Positions 9,597 through 18,011 of a stretch of 55,858 nucleotides of DNA are shown here, in pieces. The translations under genes were made by a program, and so were the position numbers. The stretch spans positions 1 through 55,858 of the forward strand of contig SDZD01000042.1 of NCBI GenBank assembly GCA_004172935.1. Reading direction: 5' to 3'. The notes below the pieces were generated by a model that saw only the letters and a list, made by a program, of their open reading frames with translations, searched no databases and had not been told where the DNA came from. Numbering within the stretch: position 1 is the stretch's first letter; every line of letters begins with the position of its first letter. Source of the stretch: a bacterium (GTDB lineage: Bacteria > Armatimonadota > Abditibacteriia > Abditibacteriales > Abditibacteriaceae).

Positions 9597-10171
9597 AGCG
9601 CTGGTTTTTCGCGCTACCCGCCCGACGCGCCAAACCAGCCTCGGTCGCCTTCAACATATTCAAATCCTTCATTCAGGGTTCGTTGATGTGCCTGACTTTT
9701 CTCATGCTTGGCCCGTTCTTGATATGGCATGTTGAGAGCGCCGCTTTAGAACGAGGCTGGACACTTGCGCGCTTCTCTTTTCCGGCATGGCTCGCCATCG
9801 CTTTGTTCTGCGTGAGTTGCATCATGGCATGGGGAAGCGCTTGGGTATTGGTTCGCTTCGGCGATGGCACGCCACTCCCACTTGATGCCACCAACAAACT
9901 AGTAGTGCGCGGCCCCTATCGCTGGGTTCGCAACCCGATGGCGTGCGCCTCTCTAGTCGAAGGCGCTGCGATTGGCCTTTTGCTTGGCTCCCCGCTCATT
10001 CTGATTTACATCGTGGCAGGTGGCGTGCTGTGGAACTTTACAGCTCGCCTGTGGGAAGAACACGATATGGAAGTGCAATTCGGCGAAGAATTTTGTCGCT
10101 ACAAACGTGCGGTGCGCTGCTGGATACCGAACTTAAAACCTTATTCTTCATCAAACACAAATTTGAACTGA
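9542..10171 (+). CDS. Isoprenylcysteine carboxyl methyltransferase-like membrane protein
   Basis: The conserved part carries RGPYRWVRNPM followed about 70 residues later by EEHDMEVQFGEEFCRYKRAVRCWIP. This is the SAM-binding and C-terminal signature of the ICMT/PEMT-type membrane methyltransferase superfamily. Four to five membrane helices are visible. Bacterial members methylate varied small or lipid substrates and the substrate here is unknown. The start is unresolved. The frame is open well upstream inside the previous gene, with GTG at 9542 (used here), TTG at 9569 and ATG at 9686, none with a good Shine-Dalgarno. It overlaps the preceding gene by about 55 bp if the GTG is right. Confidence 0.7.
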   Translation: MRSVQHLFELENGVLSRVKRWFFALPARRAKPASVAFNIFKSFIQGSLMCLTFLMLGPFLIWHVESAALERGWTLARFSFPAWLAIALFCVSCIMAWGSAWVLVRFGDGTPLPLDATNKLVVRGPYRWVRNPMACASLVEGAAIGLLLGSPLILIYIVAGGVLWNFTARLWEEHDMEVQFGEEFCRYKRAVRCWIPNLKPYSSSNTNLN

Positions 10172-10216
10172 GAATATCTCTCAGAATGGCAAATTCATGG
10201 AATAGGCGCCATTACC

Positions 10217-10870
10217 ATGAATAATACAATTCTCTCAAAAGAGGAGGCTCTGCCCCTCGAACCAGAACAACCAGCCATAGAATCAGCCCCTTCGACCAAA
10301 CCGGTTGCATCTCACGAAGAGGTCGTTCACGATACGGTCGTTGAAGAACTGACCGACGCCGATATAGTGCGCATGGTCGATGAGCAGATGGGCGGGCCAA
10401 AATCTTCCGAAGGCGAATCGCGCACCACTATTATCGCGTTTGGCGTCAATCTCATCGCCTTTCTTTTCGTCGGCATTCTGATCCTGGGTCGCTATCAACC
10501 CGCCAATCAGGCGAGCGCATCGACGGCTCCTGTACCACGCTGGATCAGTTGGACTTATTCTCTTGAAGAGGGACAGGCACGCGCCCGTAAGAATCACTCA
10601 AAAATTCTCATCGACTTCTACACCGATTGGTGTCCGTCCTGCAAATGGGTCGATTCGACGGTGTACACACGCCCCGATGTGTTGGCCGAATCGCGCAACG
10701 TAACGATGGTCAAAATCAACGCCGAAGGGCGCCGCGACCTTGCACAGCGTTACAACATCACGGTTTACCCGTCGTTCGTTTGGACGGACGAAAATGGCAA
10801 CGTCACAGCACGCCATGAGGGCAGCACCAAGGAATCAGATTTCGCCCCATTGATGGCCCAAAACCGCTAA
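10217..10870 (+). CDS. Membrane-anchored thioredoxin-like protein
   Basis: 217 residues: an acidic cytoplasmic N-terminus (1-68), one membrane helix (about 70-92), a short linker, then a thioredoxin fold (about 110-215) placed outside the membrane. The redox motif is WCPSC with C139 and C142. The cis-proline is P185 in VYPSFVW. The domain resembles the C-terminal part of DsbD and other thioredoxin_7-type proteins, which pass reducing equivalents to periplasmic disulfides. The long acidic cytoplasmic tail is unusual for the group. It lies 46 bp before moaB on the same strand. Function in periplasmic thiol reduction is inferred from topology and motif. Confidence 0.8.
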   Translation: MNNTILSKEEALPLEPEQPAIESAPSTKPVASHEEVVHDTVVEELTDADIVRMVDEQMGGPKSSEGESRTTIIAFGVNLIAFLFVGILILGRYQPANQASASTAPVPRWISWTYSLEEGQARARKNHSKILIDFYTDWCPSCKWVDSTVYTRPDVLAESRNVTMVKINAEGRRDLAQRYNITVYPSFVWTDENGNVTARHEGSTKESDFAPLMAQNR

Positions 10871-10916
10871 CCTGTAGGTCGTAGCAGGAGTCCTTATTGC
10901 TCTTGCGACGAAGCGT

Positions 10917-11507
10917 ATGTCCAATAGTCCCGACGGCCAAAATCTGCAGCAGCCCCAAGCGCACGCCACCCTGAAAAATAAGGACGACCAATCGCAGTCA
11001 ACCAACGCGCACCGAGCCGAAGCCCCCGACTCGGTGCGCGTTGCTGTACTCGTCGTTTCCGACACCCGAACTCTCGAAACCGACAAGGGCGGACTTCTCA
11101 TCGAGCAGTTGCTGGAAGCGGCAGGCCACGAAATCGCTTCGCGCCAAATCGTGCGCGACGACATTGAAGCCATAAAAGCTGTTGCCTCCGATACCATCAG
11201 CAGCGATGCGGAAGTCGTGATTTTCACTGGTGGCAGCGGCATTGGACCACGCGACGTTACTCCCGAAGCCATCCGCCCGATGCTTACCCGCGAAATCCCC
11301 GGTTTTGGCGAGGTGTTCCGCGTTCTCAGCTATGAGCAGGTCGGCTCTGCGACCATGCTGTCGCGCGCCTTTGCGGGCATTGTGGGACGCACACTGGTAT
11401 TTGTTCTTCCCGGCTCTACAAATGCCGTTCAACTCGCGTTGGAAAAACTGATTGTGCCCGAAATTGGACACCTTATTCGCGAAGTTCGCCCCGAACGCAG
11501 AAAATAA
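10917..11507 (+). CDS. moaB: Molybdenum cofactor biosynthesis protein MoaB/MogA family
   Basis: 196 residues. A polar low-complexity N-terminal extension (1-38) precedes a complete MoCF-binding domain: VAVLVVSDTRT near 43, then GGSGIGPRDVTPEA at 105-118, the molybdopterin-binding loop, and VFVLPGSTNAVQLALEKL near the end. The family adenylates molybdopterin before metal insertion, in the cytoplasm. No other Moco gene is nearby. MoaB rather than MogA is preferred from the compact single-domain form, but the two are hard to separate by eye. Confidence 0.88.
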   Translation: MSNSPDGQNLQQPQAHATLKNKDDQSQSTNAHRAEAPDSVRVAVLVVSDTRTLETDKGGLLIEQLLEAAGHEIASRQIVRDDIEAIKAVASDTISSDAEVVIFTGGSGIGPRDVTPEAIRPMLTREIPGFGEVFRVLSYEQVGSATMLSRAFAGIVGRTLVFVLPGSTNAVQLALEKLIVPEIGHLIREVRPERRK

Positions 11508-11511
11508 CCCC

Positions 11512-11540
11512 TTGCGCAGGTTCTCATATCCCAGTAGAAT
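11512..11540 (+). promoter_or_regulatory. Sigma-70-type promoter for tRNA-Ile
   Basis: TTGCGC at 11512-11517 and TAGAAT at 11535-11540 are separated by 17 bp. This places transcription start near 11547, about 30 bp before the tRNA. Called from spacing and near-consensus match only. Confidence 0.45.
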
Positions 11541-11576
11541 TTCTCGTTGCGTTTGGCGCAGTCAAATTGCAGGTAA

Positions 11577-11650
11577 GGGCTTATAGCTCAGTTGGTTAGA
11601 GCGCCACACTGATAATGTGGAGGTCCCTGGTTCGAATCCAGGTGGGCCCA
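11577..11650 (+). tRNA. tRNA-Ile (GAU)
   Basis: A complete cloverleaf. The acceptor GGGCTTA pairs with TGGGCCC, with G-U pairs at positions 5 and 6. The D-arm reads AGCTCAGTTGGTTAGAGC. The anticodon stem is CCACA/TGTGG around loop CTGATAA, giving anticodon GAT. The T-arm is CCTGG-TTCGAAT-CCAGG and the discriminator base is A. The CCA end is not encoded. Confidence 0.97.
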
Positions 11651-11664
11651 AATAAAAAGTACGA

Positions 11665-11700
11665 AGCGCGAGGAAATTTAGAATTTCCTCGCGCTTTTTA
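11665..11700 (+). terminator. Rho-independent terminator after tRNA-Ile
   Basis: A 14-bp perfect stem (AGCGCGAGGAAATT with its complement) and a 3-nt loop TAG, followed by TTTTTATTTTT. It lies 14 bp after the tRNA and ends its transcript. A LacI-type gene converges from the other side. Confidence 0.9.
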
Positions 11701-11784
11701 TTTTTGCTCTCCACCAAAATTCTCATCGCTCATAAAATGAATGTCTGATGAGAATAATAAGCAAAGCCGCAATCTTTTTTCCTC

Positions 11785-12822
11785 TCAACTCAGCGGCTGT
11801 TTGGCTGGCCCCGTAGAAGCACGTTCGATGAGGGGCATGGGCATACGCTGGCAATTATCCTCGGCAGCACCTCCATTGATGAGGGAGTGCAAAACGTCGG
11901 CGGCGGCGCGGCCAATTTCGATGAATGGGTTGTATAGGGTTGTCAGGCTTCTTTCCTGGGCTTCGGGACTGTTGTCAATTCCTATAATCGACAGGTCTTC
12001 GGGGACTCGAAATCCCATTTCCACGACTTCATCCCAAATTGTGATCGCTCGTTGGTCGTTGTGGCAGATAACCGCCGTCATGTGGTTAGAAATGAGGTCG
12101 TGGAAAGAATCGCTGTCCGACAGTGCGGGCAAGCCTTCGATACCCTGCTTTTTGTCATCCTCGTTATCCCAGATATAGTTCTCTTGATACAAAGGCAAGT
12201 CCGCTTCACGCATCGCCTTCGTGAAGGCTTTTGTCCTTTCGCGGGCATCGGAGTGGCCTTGGGGGCCGCTCCAATAAATGATGTTGCGGTGGCCCTTGCT
12301 TACGAGCAATGCGACTGCGTCGCGTATAGCTTGCTCGTTGTCGGGCGTGACCCAACTAATACCTTCGGGGACATCATCTGTGTAGCAGGCCACTGCTGGC
12401 ATCTCGTTTTGCACCAGCAATTCCAGAATTTCTCGATTCTCGCCGGATACGATAAAGATGAATCCGTCGCACCTGCGGTCTAGAAACTGGAGTTTGCGCT
12501 GCTCAACAGGTTGATGTTGCTGGGGGCGCAGCATCAACACGTCGTATCCGTTGTTAAGAGCGGTGGGAGCGACGCCACGAAAAGTCTGGGAGCCAATTTC
12601 ACTTTCGAATAGAAAGTGGCCTTCTTCCAACACGCCGATAACATTGGTTTTGACGCGGCGGTTTTGCAGAGTGGGACGGACGGGAATGTAATCGAGGCGG
12701 CGCGCTGCTTCCAAAATCTGTTCCTGATAGCGCGACCCGCCCTCGCCACGCAAAACGCGCGACACCGTCATCTTGGAAACCCCGGCAAGATCGGCAATGT
12801 GTTGGATAGAAGCTCTGCTCAT
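11785..12822 (-). CDS. LacI-family transcriptional regulator
   Basis: 345 residues from ATG 12822. The open frame extends 189 bp further upstream, but family homology begins at MSRASIQHIADLAGVSKMTV, so this start is preferred. Residues 1-55 are the LacI helix-turn-helix and hinge (VSRVLRGEG, then YIPVRPTLQNRR). Residues 65-335 are the periplasmic-binding-protein-like effector domain (TNVIGVLEEGHF near 67, IIGIDNSPEAQE near 280, YNPFIEIGRAA near 300). Such proteins usually bind a sugar and repress carbohydrate genes. A near-palindrome at 12927-12940 upstream may be its operator, with a better copy before GH89. Effector unknown. Confidence 0.92.
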   Translation of the reverse strand: MSRASIQHIADLAGVSKMTVSRVLRGEGGSRYQEQILEAARRLDYIPVRPTLQNRRVKTNVIGVLEEGHFLFESEIGSQTFRGVAPTALNNGYDVLMLRPQQHQPVEQRKLQFLDRRCDGFIFIVSGENREILELLVQNEMPAVACYTDDVPEGISWVTPDNEQAIRDAVALLVSKGHRNIIYWSGPQGHSDARERTKAFTKAMREADLPLYQENYIWDNEDDKKQGIEGLPALSDSDSFHDLISNHMTAVICHNDQRAITIWDEVVEMGFRVPEDLSIIGIDNSPEAQERSLTTLYNPFIEIGRAAADVLHSLINGGAAEDNCQRMPMPLIERASTGPAKQPLS

Positions 12823-12926
12823 TCGTTTTTCTAGGCTCCAGTGAATCAAATTTGCCCGCTTCAAGCCCACACAGAATGTGATGTGGGTTGCTGCACAGTC
12901 CCAAATGGCAAGGCATCCAGAAATTA

Positions 12927-12940
12927 CTAACAGGTGTTTA
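12927..12940. promoter_or_regulatory. Operator-like near-palindrome overlapping the prepilin -35
   Basis: CTAACAGGTGTTTA matches the GH89 upstream palindrome CTAACATGTGTTAG at 11 of 14 positions, keeping 5 of 6 symmetric arm pairs. Its right arm overlaps the TGTTTAA -35-like element at 12935-12941, so binding here would block the prepilin promoter. It lies 105 bp upstream of the LacI-type start, which also fits autoregulation. Inference from sequence only. Confidence 0.4.
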
Positions 12941-12965
12941 AAAAGGATTACATTTGGGTATATTG
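12935..12965 (+). promoter_or_regulatory. Shared bipartite promoter, copy 1 (prepilin at 13051)
   Basis: TGTTTAA at 12935-12941, 14 bp, then GGGTATATTG at 12956-12965. Read as a promoter, GTTTAA and TATATT are separated by exactly 17 bp. The same two elements with the same spacing occur upstream of the genes starting at 17787 and 43189. The start codon is 86 bp downstream. A GGTACTGTAACC motif follows at 12971-12982. Confidence 0.75.
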
Positions 12966-13050
12966 GGGTTGGTACTGTAACCCTTAGCCCAAGGTGTGGG
13001 GCTAATTCCAATGGTTTACAATCCTGCTCTCATTAATATCGAAGGTTCCT

Positions 13051-13890
13051 ATGTTACCCACCCACCAGCACAATACATTTCGCAAAAGCGCATTTACTTT
13101 GATAGAGCTTTTGGTAGTTATTGCTATCATCGCCATTCTGGCTGCTATTTTATTCCCTGTTTTCGCTCGCGCGCGTGAAAATGCGCGCCGTTCTTCGTGC
13201 CAATCCAACCTCAAACAAATTGGGCTAGGCATCCTACAGTACACGCAAGACTACGATGAAAAACTTACCCCGCTATGGACAGGTAACTCATTCCCTGGTC
13301 GGTGGCGTTGGATGGACTGTGCGCAACCCTATGTGAAAAGCACTCAGCTTTTCAACTGCCCCAGCGATGCGGATGCCAACAACCGCTACAACTATATCGC
13401 CCCCGGTAGCACAACGACAGATTTGCCTGGTAACACCGCTCCCGATTTCTTCGGCAGCTATGTGGGAAGCAACGCCTACTGGGGCAACACGGGCGATTCA
13501 TGGGGCGGCGCCATGACCACCAACTTCGGCGTGGTCAACTCCATCGTCCAGTTCGACTCGCCCTCGACCACCTTCATGGCGGGAGACGGCAACGGCTCGT
13601 TTCAATTGTCGTGGCAGTGGAATAACGGTGGCTCTGGCCAACCCGATACCATCGACCCAGCCACCAATCCCCCGGCCATTCATGGCACAGCCGCTACCGC
13701 AGCCAACCTGGAAGGCATGGTCGTGGGGCGCCACCTCGACACCACGAACGTACTGTTCTGCGATGGTCACGTCAAGTCGTTGAAGTTGAACGCGCTACTC
13801 GAAAAGTCCACTACCCCACCCACCTTTGGCGCATGGTCAAGCGCCAGCGACCGCGCTGGTTTGCGCCTTTTCACTCGCGCCGACGACTAA
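13051..13890 (+). CDS. DUF1559 prepilin-like protein, copy 1
   Basis: 279 residues. A short basic leader ends RKSA, and a prepilin-type cleavage site falls between A14 and F15 in FTLIELLVVIAIIAILAAIL, with the E5 residue of mature pilins present. The conserved RARENARRSSCQSNLKQIGLGILQYTQDYDE region follows, then a beta-rich globular part. The H-X9-DG element closes the protein (RHLDTTNVLFCDGHVK). Proteins of this kind are inserted by the type II/IV pilus machinery as pseudopilins. Individual functions are mostly unknown. It is preceded by the shared bipartite promoter and followed by a perfect palindromic terminator. Paralogues lie at 33098 and 42413. Confidence 0.93.
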   Translation: MLPTHQHNTFRKSAFTLIELLVVIAIIAILAAILFPVFARARENARRSSCQSNLKQIGLGILQYTQDYDEKLTPLWTGNSFPGRWRWMDCAQPYVKSTQLFNCPSDADANNRYNYIAPGSTTTDLPGNTAPDFFGSYVGSNAYWGNTGDSWGGAMTTNFGVVNSIVQFDSPSTTFMAGDGNGSFQLSWQWNNGGSGQPDTIDPATNPPAIHGTAATAANLEGMVVGRHLDTTNVLFCDGHVKSLKLNALLEKSTTPPTFGAWSSASDRAGLRLFTRADD

Positions 13891-13910
13891 ACCTGTTGCC
13901 TTCTCGCAAA

Positions 13911-13944
13911 ACAGAGGCGCCCCTGAATTCAGGGGCGCCTCTGT
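13911..13944. terminator. 34-bp perfect palindrome, bidirectional terminator
   Basis: ACAGAGGCGCCCCTGAA followed directly by its reverse complement, 34 bp with no loop bases. It sits between the convergent genes ending at 13890 and 13963 and probably stops transcription from both sides. No strong T-run follows in the plus direction (TGTTAT). Confidence 0.75.
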
Positions 13945-13962
13945 TGTTATGGGTTGATGGCA

Positions 13963-16900
13963 CTAGGATCTGCCGTTGGAGAGTTTGGAAGAGCCGGTAT
14001 CAGCGCTTTGTGTCACATTCCATGTCCCTGCTGCAACATAGCCCTGATCGTCGCCAGTCAAGGTCGTAGCGCCTTGTTTATCCTGGGCGCGGAGCCAGAT
14101 TTTGTTGCTGCCCAGCAAGCCACGCTTGGCTTCGAGCGGGAGGGTTAGAGCGAAGCCTTTGCCATCGTTGCTCAGGGCGACTGTGACTTTGGCGAGGTTG
14201 AGGCGCACCTGCGAGTTCTCGATGGTGCCGGGAAAGCCGATTATCCCGCCACCCAGCCACTGCGAGCCGTCGTCGGAACGCAGATAGAGGCGCTTGGTGC
14301 GGGCGACATAAACGAATGTCGCGCTGTTGCCCCAACTGCGCGTTTTCGCGGCGAGGAACCATACGGTGTCGATGTCGGCCATGCCCTCGGCATCCTTGAC
14401 TTGCAACACGAAATTCTGTGGCGCAGGAGCGATTCCTCCCGAAGTGAGAGTTGTGCTGGTTGCGGATGGAGTCAAGGCGCCGACAGTTGGGGCGCTGTTG
14501 GTTGGCGCCACGAACTGGGAAGTAACGGTGTAGAAGCCGCTGCGGACATAGCCCTGGTCGCCAGCCAGCGAAGCGTCATCGACGGCGTACTGGCGATCTT
14601 GAACACGACCGAAAAGAGTGTTCTCACCGCTCAAACCTTCTCGGATGGTGAGAGGAAGAGTCACGGTGATAGCAGTATCGAGAACGCTAACCGTAGCTTC
14701 TTTCGCAGTGATGCTAACGGCGCCGTTATCAAGAACTGCGCTCGAATTGGTTCCGGTGCCGACCGGGACGGGGGCAAGAAAAGCGTCGCCCTGACGAAGA
14801 TACAGCAAACCTTTTGAGGGAGTGGCGGCATCTGGCACATAGATGAGCGTGGCACCTTCGCTCCAGTTGAGGCGGTCGTTGATGAGCAACCAAACCGATT
14901 CGATGTCGCTGGCACCATCAGAATCGATGGCCCGAATAGCAAAGGTGCGCTTGGCGCCCACTATGTCGCTGGACATGGCTGGCAGCACCGATACCAAACA
15001 AGGAGCCGAATTAATGATTTTGGTGACTGTGACAGCTTCCGAAGTGACAGATTCGCCGTTGGTTTCTCCATCTTTGGCAGTGATGATTACGGTGATGGTA
15101 TCGCCGCCAGCACCATTGCCCGGCTTCAGCAGGTTGAGTTTGGGAGTCGTCTCGCCATTGATGATGTTGCCGTTCTTCTTCCACACGTAGCTGTAAGTCA
15201 GGGTGTCGCCATCGGCATCAGTAGCCTGGACTGCAGCAGTTAGCGTCTGGGTAACTAAGGGCTGAGTTGGTGTCAGGGTTACCTGAGTGACTACAGGGGA
15301 GCTATTGGCAATGGTGACGGACTGTGAAGTGCTGGCAGGGCTGCTATCGACGCCATCGGTGGCGATCATAGTGACGGTAATTTTGTCACCCTTATCGCCG
15401 TTGCCGGACTTCGATAAATCGAGGCTCTTCCCAGATTCATCTTGGATGACGGTGCCGTTTTTCTTCCACACGTAGGAAACGGTCACTTTGTCGTTATCGG
15501 CATCGTTGGTGGTAAAAGTGGGAGCCAGAACGCTGTTGGTTTTGGGGCTTGTTGGAGTAAGGGTGACATCGCTTAGCACAGGAGCGCTGTTGTTGTCGAT
15601 GGGGATTAGAGACCATTGCTGGTTAGTGCCGCCCAGGTAGTCCCAGTTGTTGACGATGCTGCCGTCGCCAGTAGCAGGGGGGCCACCGAGAACGTCCATT
15701 GCTTTATCGGTGTTGAGCTTGGGAGCGATGTGATACCATCCATCATCGGAGGGGAAGAAGTACCAGTGCTGCATGGCGCCATCATTATCATCCCACAGGT
15801 TGATTTTGGTGCCGTTGGCGGTGTCGCCGTTGAACAGGTCGAGGGATCGATTGCCAGCGAGGCTGGTGCGCATACGATAGGAGCCATCGCCCAGTAGGTC
15901 GAGCAGGAACTTCTGGTTGGCGCCGCCAGCGTAGGCACGGATGTCGAGTTGCGCGCCATTAAATAGATTGGAATCCTTGACGCTGAGGGCCGAGTTCGGC
16001 GCATGGCGCGGCGTGAGGCGGTAGGTGCCGTTGGTAACGGAAGTGGTGGATACGGGAACGAATCTCCACTGCTGGTTGGTGCCGTCGAGGTAATCCCAAC
16101 TCTGCACAATGGTTCCATCGGCAGTGCCACCGGGGCCACCTGCAACATCCATTGATTTGCCGATGTTGTTCTTGGGGGCGATTTTGTACCAGCCATCGCC
16201 CATCGGCACCAAGTACCAACGCTGAGCCGAGTTGCCGTTATCGTCCCAAAGCTTGATTTGGTTGCCATTATCGGCAATTCCATACGGCAGTTCGAGGGGG
16301 CGCTTACCCACCAAGGAAGTGCGAATGCGGTAGGTGCCATCGGTTTGCAAGTCGAGCAGGAAGTTTTGGTTGGCGGCTCCGGTGTAAGCGCTGATGTCGG
16401 TTGGGGCGCCATTGGCGGGATTGGAGCTTTGCACCTCTAGGCCCGAAGCCTGCGCATGACGGGGCATGAGGCGGTAGGTGCCATTGGGAACGCTAGTGGA
16501 GGAAGGCATCCACAGGGTGTTGGCGATTCCCATGTCGCGGCGCATGGCAGCCACAATCATGACATGGCGGTAATCGTTGACGGGGCTGGATTCGTTGTCG
16601 TAGTTCAGGCCATAGGGGTAGAAGTGGATGCCCGCATCGCGGATAACAGCATCGGCCCCATCGAATTGCTTGACCTGGGCCGTGGTGTACATGCCTGTCC
16701 AGATGCCGTTCGCCATGAAGTTACGCCACGCCCAATAGGTGCCAACACCCAGGGTATGCGCCAATTCATGCAATGCGGTACGGTAGCTCATCTGCTGACC
16801 AAAGCGCATCCAGCCATCGTAGTTGGCATCGGCGGTGGGTACACCGGGATCGTTATTGGCGGTAACGTGCTTATCGAAAACTCCATAGGCGTTGTACTGC

Positions 16901-17787
16901 ATGACGGCAGCATCCATCGAGTTGATAATGGTCTGATCGCGATAGGCATCGCCGCCAAAACCATAACCTGTATTAAAGGTGAGGCGCTTGCGGTTGATGG
17001 CGCGAATGATGGCGACCTGAGCATCGTCATCGAGCGACGCGAACTCGGCGGTGCCGGGCATGGCGTTGAAGGTATCACGCGCGGCGGCGCCCAGATAGAT
17101 CGAGCGATTGAACAGCTCAATAAAACTATCCTTCTCGGCTTGAGAGAGCAACTGATAGCCCGCTGAGTTCTGGATTTCCTGGATACGCTCGCCGCGCTCG
17201 TTGAAATCGACGATGCGGGTCGCCTGTTGGATAAGAGCGCCGTTGAGGTAGCAACGGACGTGACTGCCATCGAGTTGAACCTTGATGTCGTACCAGACGC
17301 CCGTCTGAATGCTGCCGCCGACTTCGGGGGTGGTGATGCCGGGCACTTGCAGGCCGTGTTTGGTGTTGCCCCAGCCGCCAATGTTCCACCATGTGTAACT
17401 GATGTTACCAGGAGCACCGAAGGTGATGAGGAAGCCCTCGTTGCCGCCAGTTTTGCGCGCCCGCAAGGTGAGGGTGTAGTTGTTCCAACTGCTATCCCCT
17501 ACCCACGCCATCGCAGGAATCTCGCCACCTGTCTGGCGCAGTGAGCCATTTTGGGTATCCCATGTGCCACCGAAAGTAGCCCAATCGGCCATGCCTGTAG
17601 TGAAGTCGCTTTGATAGAGGGTGGTGGTGCCCTTCACGACCTTCACATTGGTAAATTCGGCCTGCGTATCATAGGTGCCGACGCCAACTTTGCCACTAAT
17701 GGGCGCGGCTTGGGCTGTGTTGTCTCGCGAAGCACTTGCAGAGCCAAAAGCGAAGACAAGAAGAAAAAAAGACAGCAGTTTGTTCAC
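13963..17787 (-). CDS. Giant exported HExxH protein with two ricin-type lectin domains and Ig-like repeats
   Basis: 1274 residues, signal peptide about 1-20. Residues 35-195 form a concanavalin/LamG-like jelly roll (SDFTTGMADWATFGGTWDTQ). Residues 200-430 look like a metalloprotease domain with HELAHTLGVG at 340-349 (H340, E341, H344). The residue expected as third ligand in a metzincin is Thr, so H388 in IHFYPYGLNYDNE is a candidate instead. Two ricin B-type beta-trefoils (about 432-579 and 584-730) show repeated LWDDN, W-Y and QQW motifs. Two Ig/PKD-like repeats carry YVWKKNG (735-925). Two related C-terminal domains share DIESVW/DIDTVW (about 940-1100 and 1110-1255). It is probably a secreted glycan-binding protease. 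It has the shared bipartite promoter. Confidence 0.85.
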   Translation of the reverse strand: MNKLLSFFLLVFAFGSASASRDNTAQAAPISGKVGVGTYDTQAEFTNVKVVKGTTTLYQSDFTTGMADWATFGGTWDTQNGSLRQTGGEIPAMAWVGDSSWNNYTLTLRARKTGGNEGFLITFGAPGNISYTWWNIGGWGNTKHGLQVPGITTPEVGGSIQTGVWYDIKVQLDGSHVRCYLNGALIQQATRIVDFNERGERIQEIQNSAGYQLLSQAEKDSFIELFNRSIYLGAAARDTFNAMPGTAEFASLDDDAQVAIIRAINRKRLTFNTGYGFGGDAYRDQTIINSMDAAVMQYNAYGVFDKHVTANNDPGVPTADANYDGWMRFGQQMSYRTALHELAHTLGVGTYWAWRNFMANGIWTGMYTTAQVKQFDGADAVIRDAGIHFYPYGLNYDNESSPVNDYRHVMIVAAMRRDMGIANTLWMPSSTSVPNGTYRLMPRHAQASGLEVQSSNPANGAPTDISAYTGAANQNFLLDLQTDGTYRIRTSLVGKRPLELPYGIADNGNQIKLWDDNGNSAQRWYLVPMGDGWYKIAPKNNIGKSMDVAGGPGGTADGTIVQSWDYLDGTNQQWRFVPVSTTSVTNGTYRLTPRHAPNSALSVKDSNLFNGAQLDIRAYAGGANQKFLLDLLGDGSYRMRTSLAGNRSLDLFNGDTANGTKINLWDDNDGAMQHWYFFPSDDGWYHIAPKLNTDKAMDVLGGPPATGDGSIVNNWDYLGGTNQQWSLIPIDNNSAPVLSDVTLTPTSPKTNSVLAPTFTTNDADNDKVTVSYVWKKNGTVIQDESGKSLDLSKSGNGDKGDKITVTMIATDGVDSSPASTSQSVTIANSSPVVTQVTLTPTQPLVTQTLTAAVQATDADGDTLTYSYVWKKNGNIINGETTPKLNLLKPGNGAGGDTITVIITAKDGETNGESVTSEAVTVTKIINSAPCLVSVLPAMSSDIVGAKRTFAIRAIDSDGASDIESVWLLINDRLNWSEGATLIYVPDAATPSKGLLYLRQGDAFLAPVPVGTGTNSSAVLDNGAVSITAKEATVSVLDTAITVTLPLTIREGLSGENTLFGRVQDRQYAVDDASLAGDQGYVRSGFYTVTSQFVAPTNSAPTVGALTPSATSTTLTSGGIAPAPQNFVLQVKDAEGMADIDTVWFLAAKTRSWGNSATFVYVARTKRLYLRSDDGSQWLGGGIIGFPGTIENSQVRLNLAKVTVALSNDGKGFALTLPLEAKRGLLGSNKIWLRAQDKQGATTLTGDDQGYVAAGTWNVTQSADTGSSKLSNGRS

Positions 17788-17847
17788 GGGGTCAATGCCC
17801 TGTTTACAGTGAGAGATTTGATGAATATTTCATCAAACTGAAAATAA

Positions 17848-17858
17848 GTTACTGTAAC
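17848..17858. promoter_or_regulatory. Palindrome GTTACTGTAAC downstream of the promoter
   Basis: A perfect 5-1-5 inverted repeat 10 bp downstream of the GGGTATATTG element and 61 bp before the start codon at 17787. A related GGTACTGTAACC lies 5 bp downstream of the matching element at 12971-12982. It could be an operator in the early transcribed region. Inference. Confidence 0.4.
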
Positions 17859-17868
17859 CAAGAAGTAG

Positions 17869-17899
17869 CAATATACCCCTCTTGGCGCGATCTTAAACA
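17869..17899 (-). promoter_or_regulatory. Shared bipartite promoter, copy 2 (lectin-protease)
   Basis: On the minus strand TGTTTAA (17899-17893), 14 bp, then GGGTATATTG (17878-17869), the same sequence and spacing as at 12935 and 43342. The start codon of the 1274-residue exported protein lies 82 bp downstream. Confidence 0.75.
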
Positions 17900-17952
17900 T
17901 CAATTACCTTTGATTTTGCTGAGGGAGAACGGAGGCATATAGCGGGAATGTA

Positions 17953-17981
17953 AAAACGAAAAGGCGCGCCGAAGCGCGCCT
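17953..17981 (-). terminator. Terminator of the SGNH hydrolase gene
   Basis: On the minus strand AGGCGCGC, loop TTCG, GCGCGCCT, followed by TTTCGTTTTT. An 8-bp GC stem with a UUCG tetraloop, 30 bp after the stop of the gene at 18012. Confidence 0.85.
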
Positions 17982-18011
17982 CCACGAAAGTTTTCTGACT
18001 GTCGGGTGGGA

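Noticed and set aside
11785..13011. Longer LacI-type protein starting at 13011
   Set aside because: The added 63 residues have no homology character and cover the divergent promoter region; the helix-turn-helix begins at 12822.
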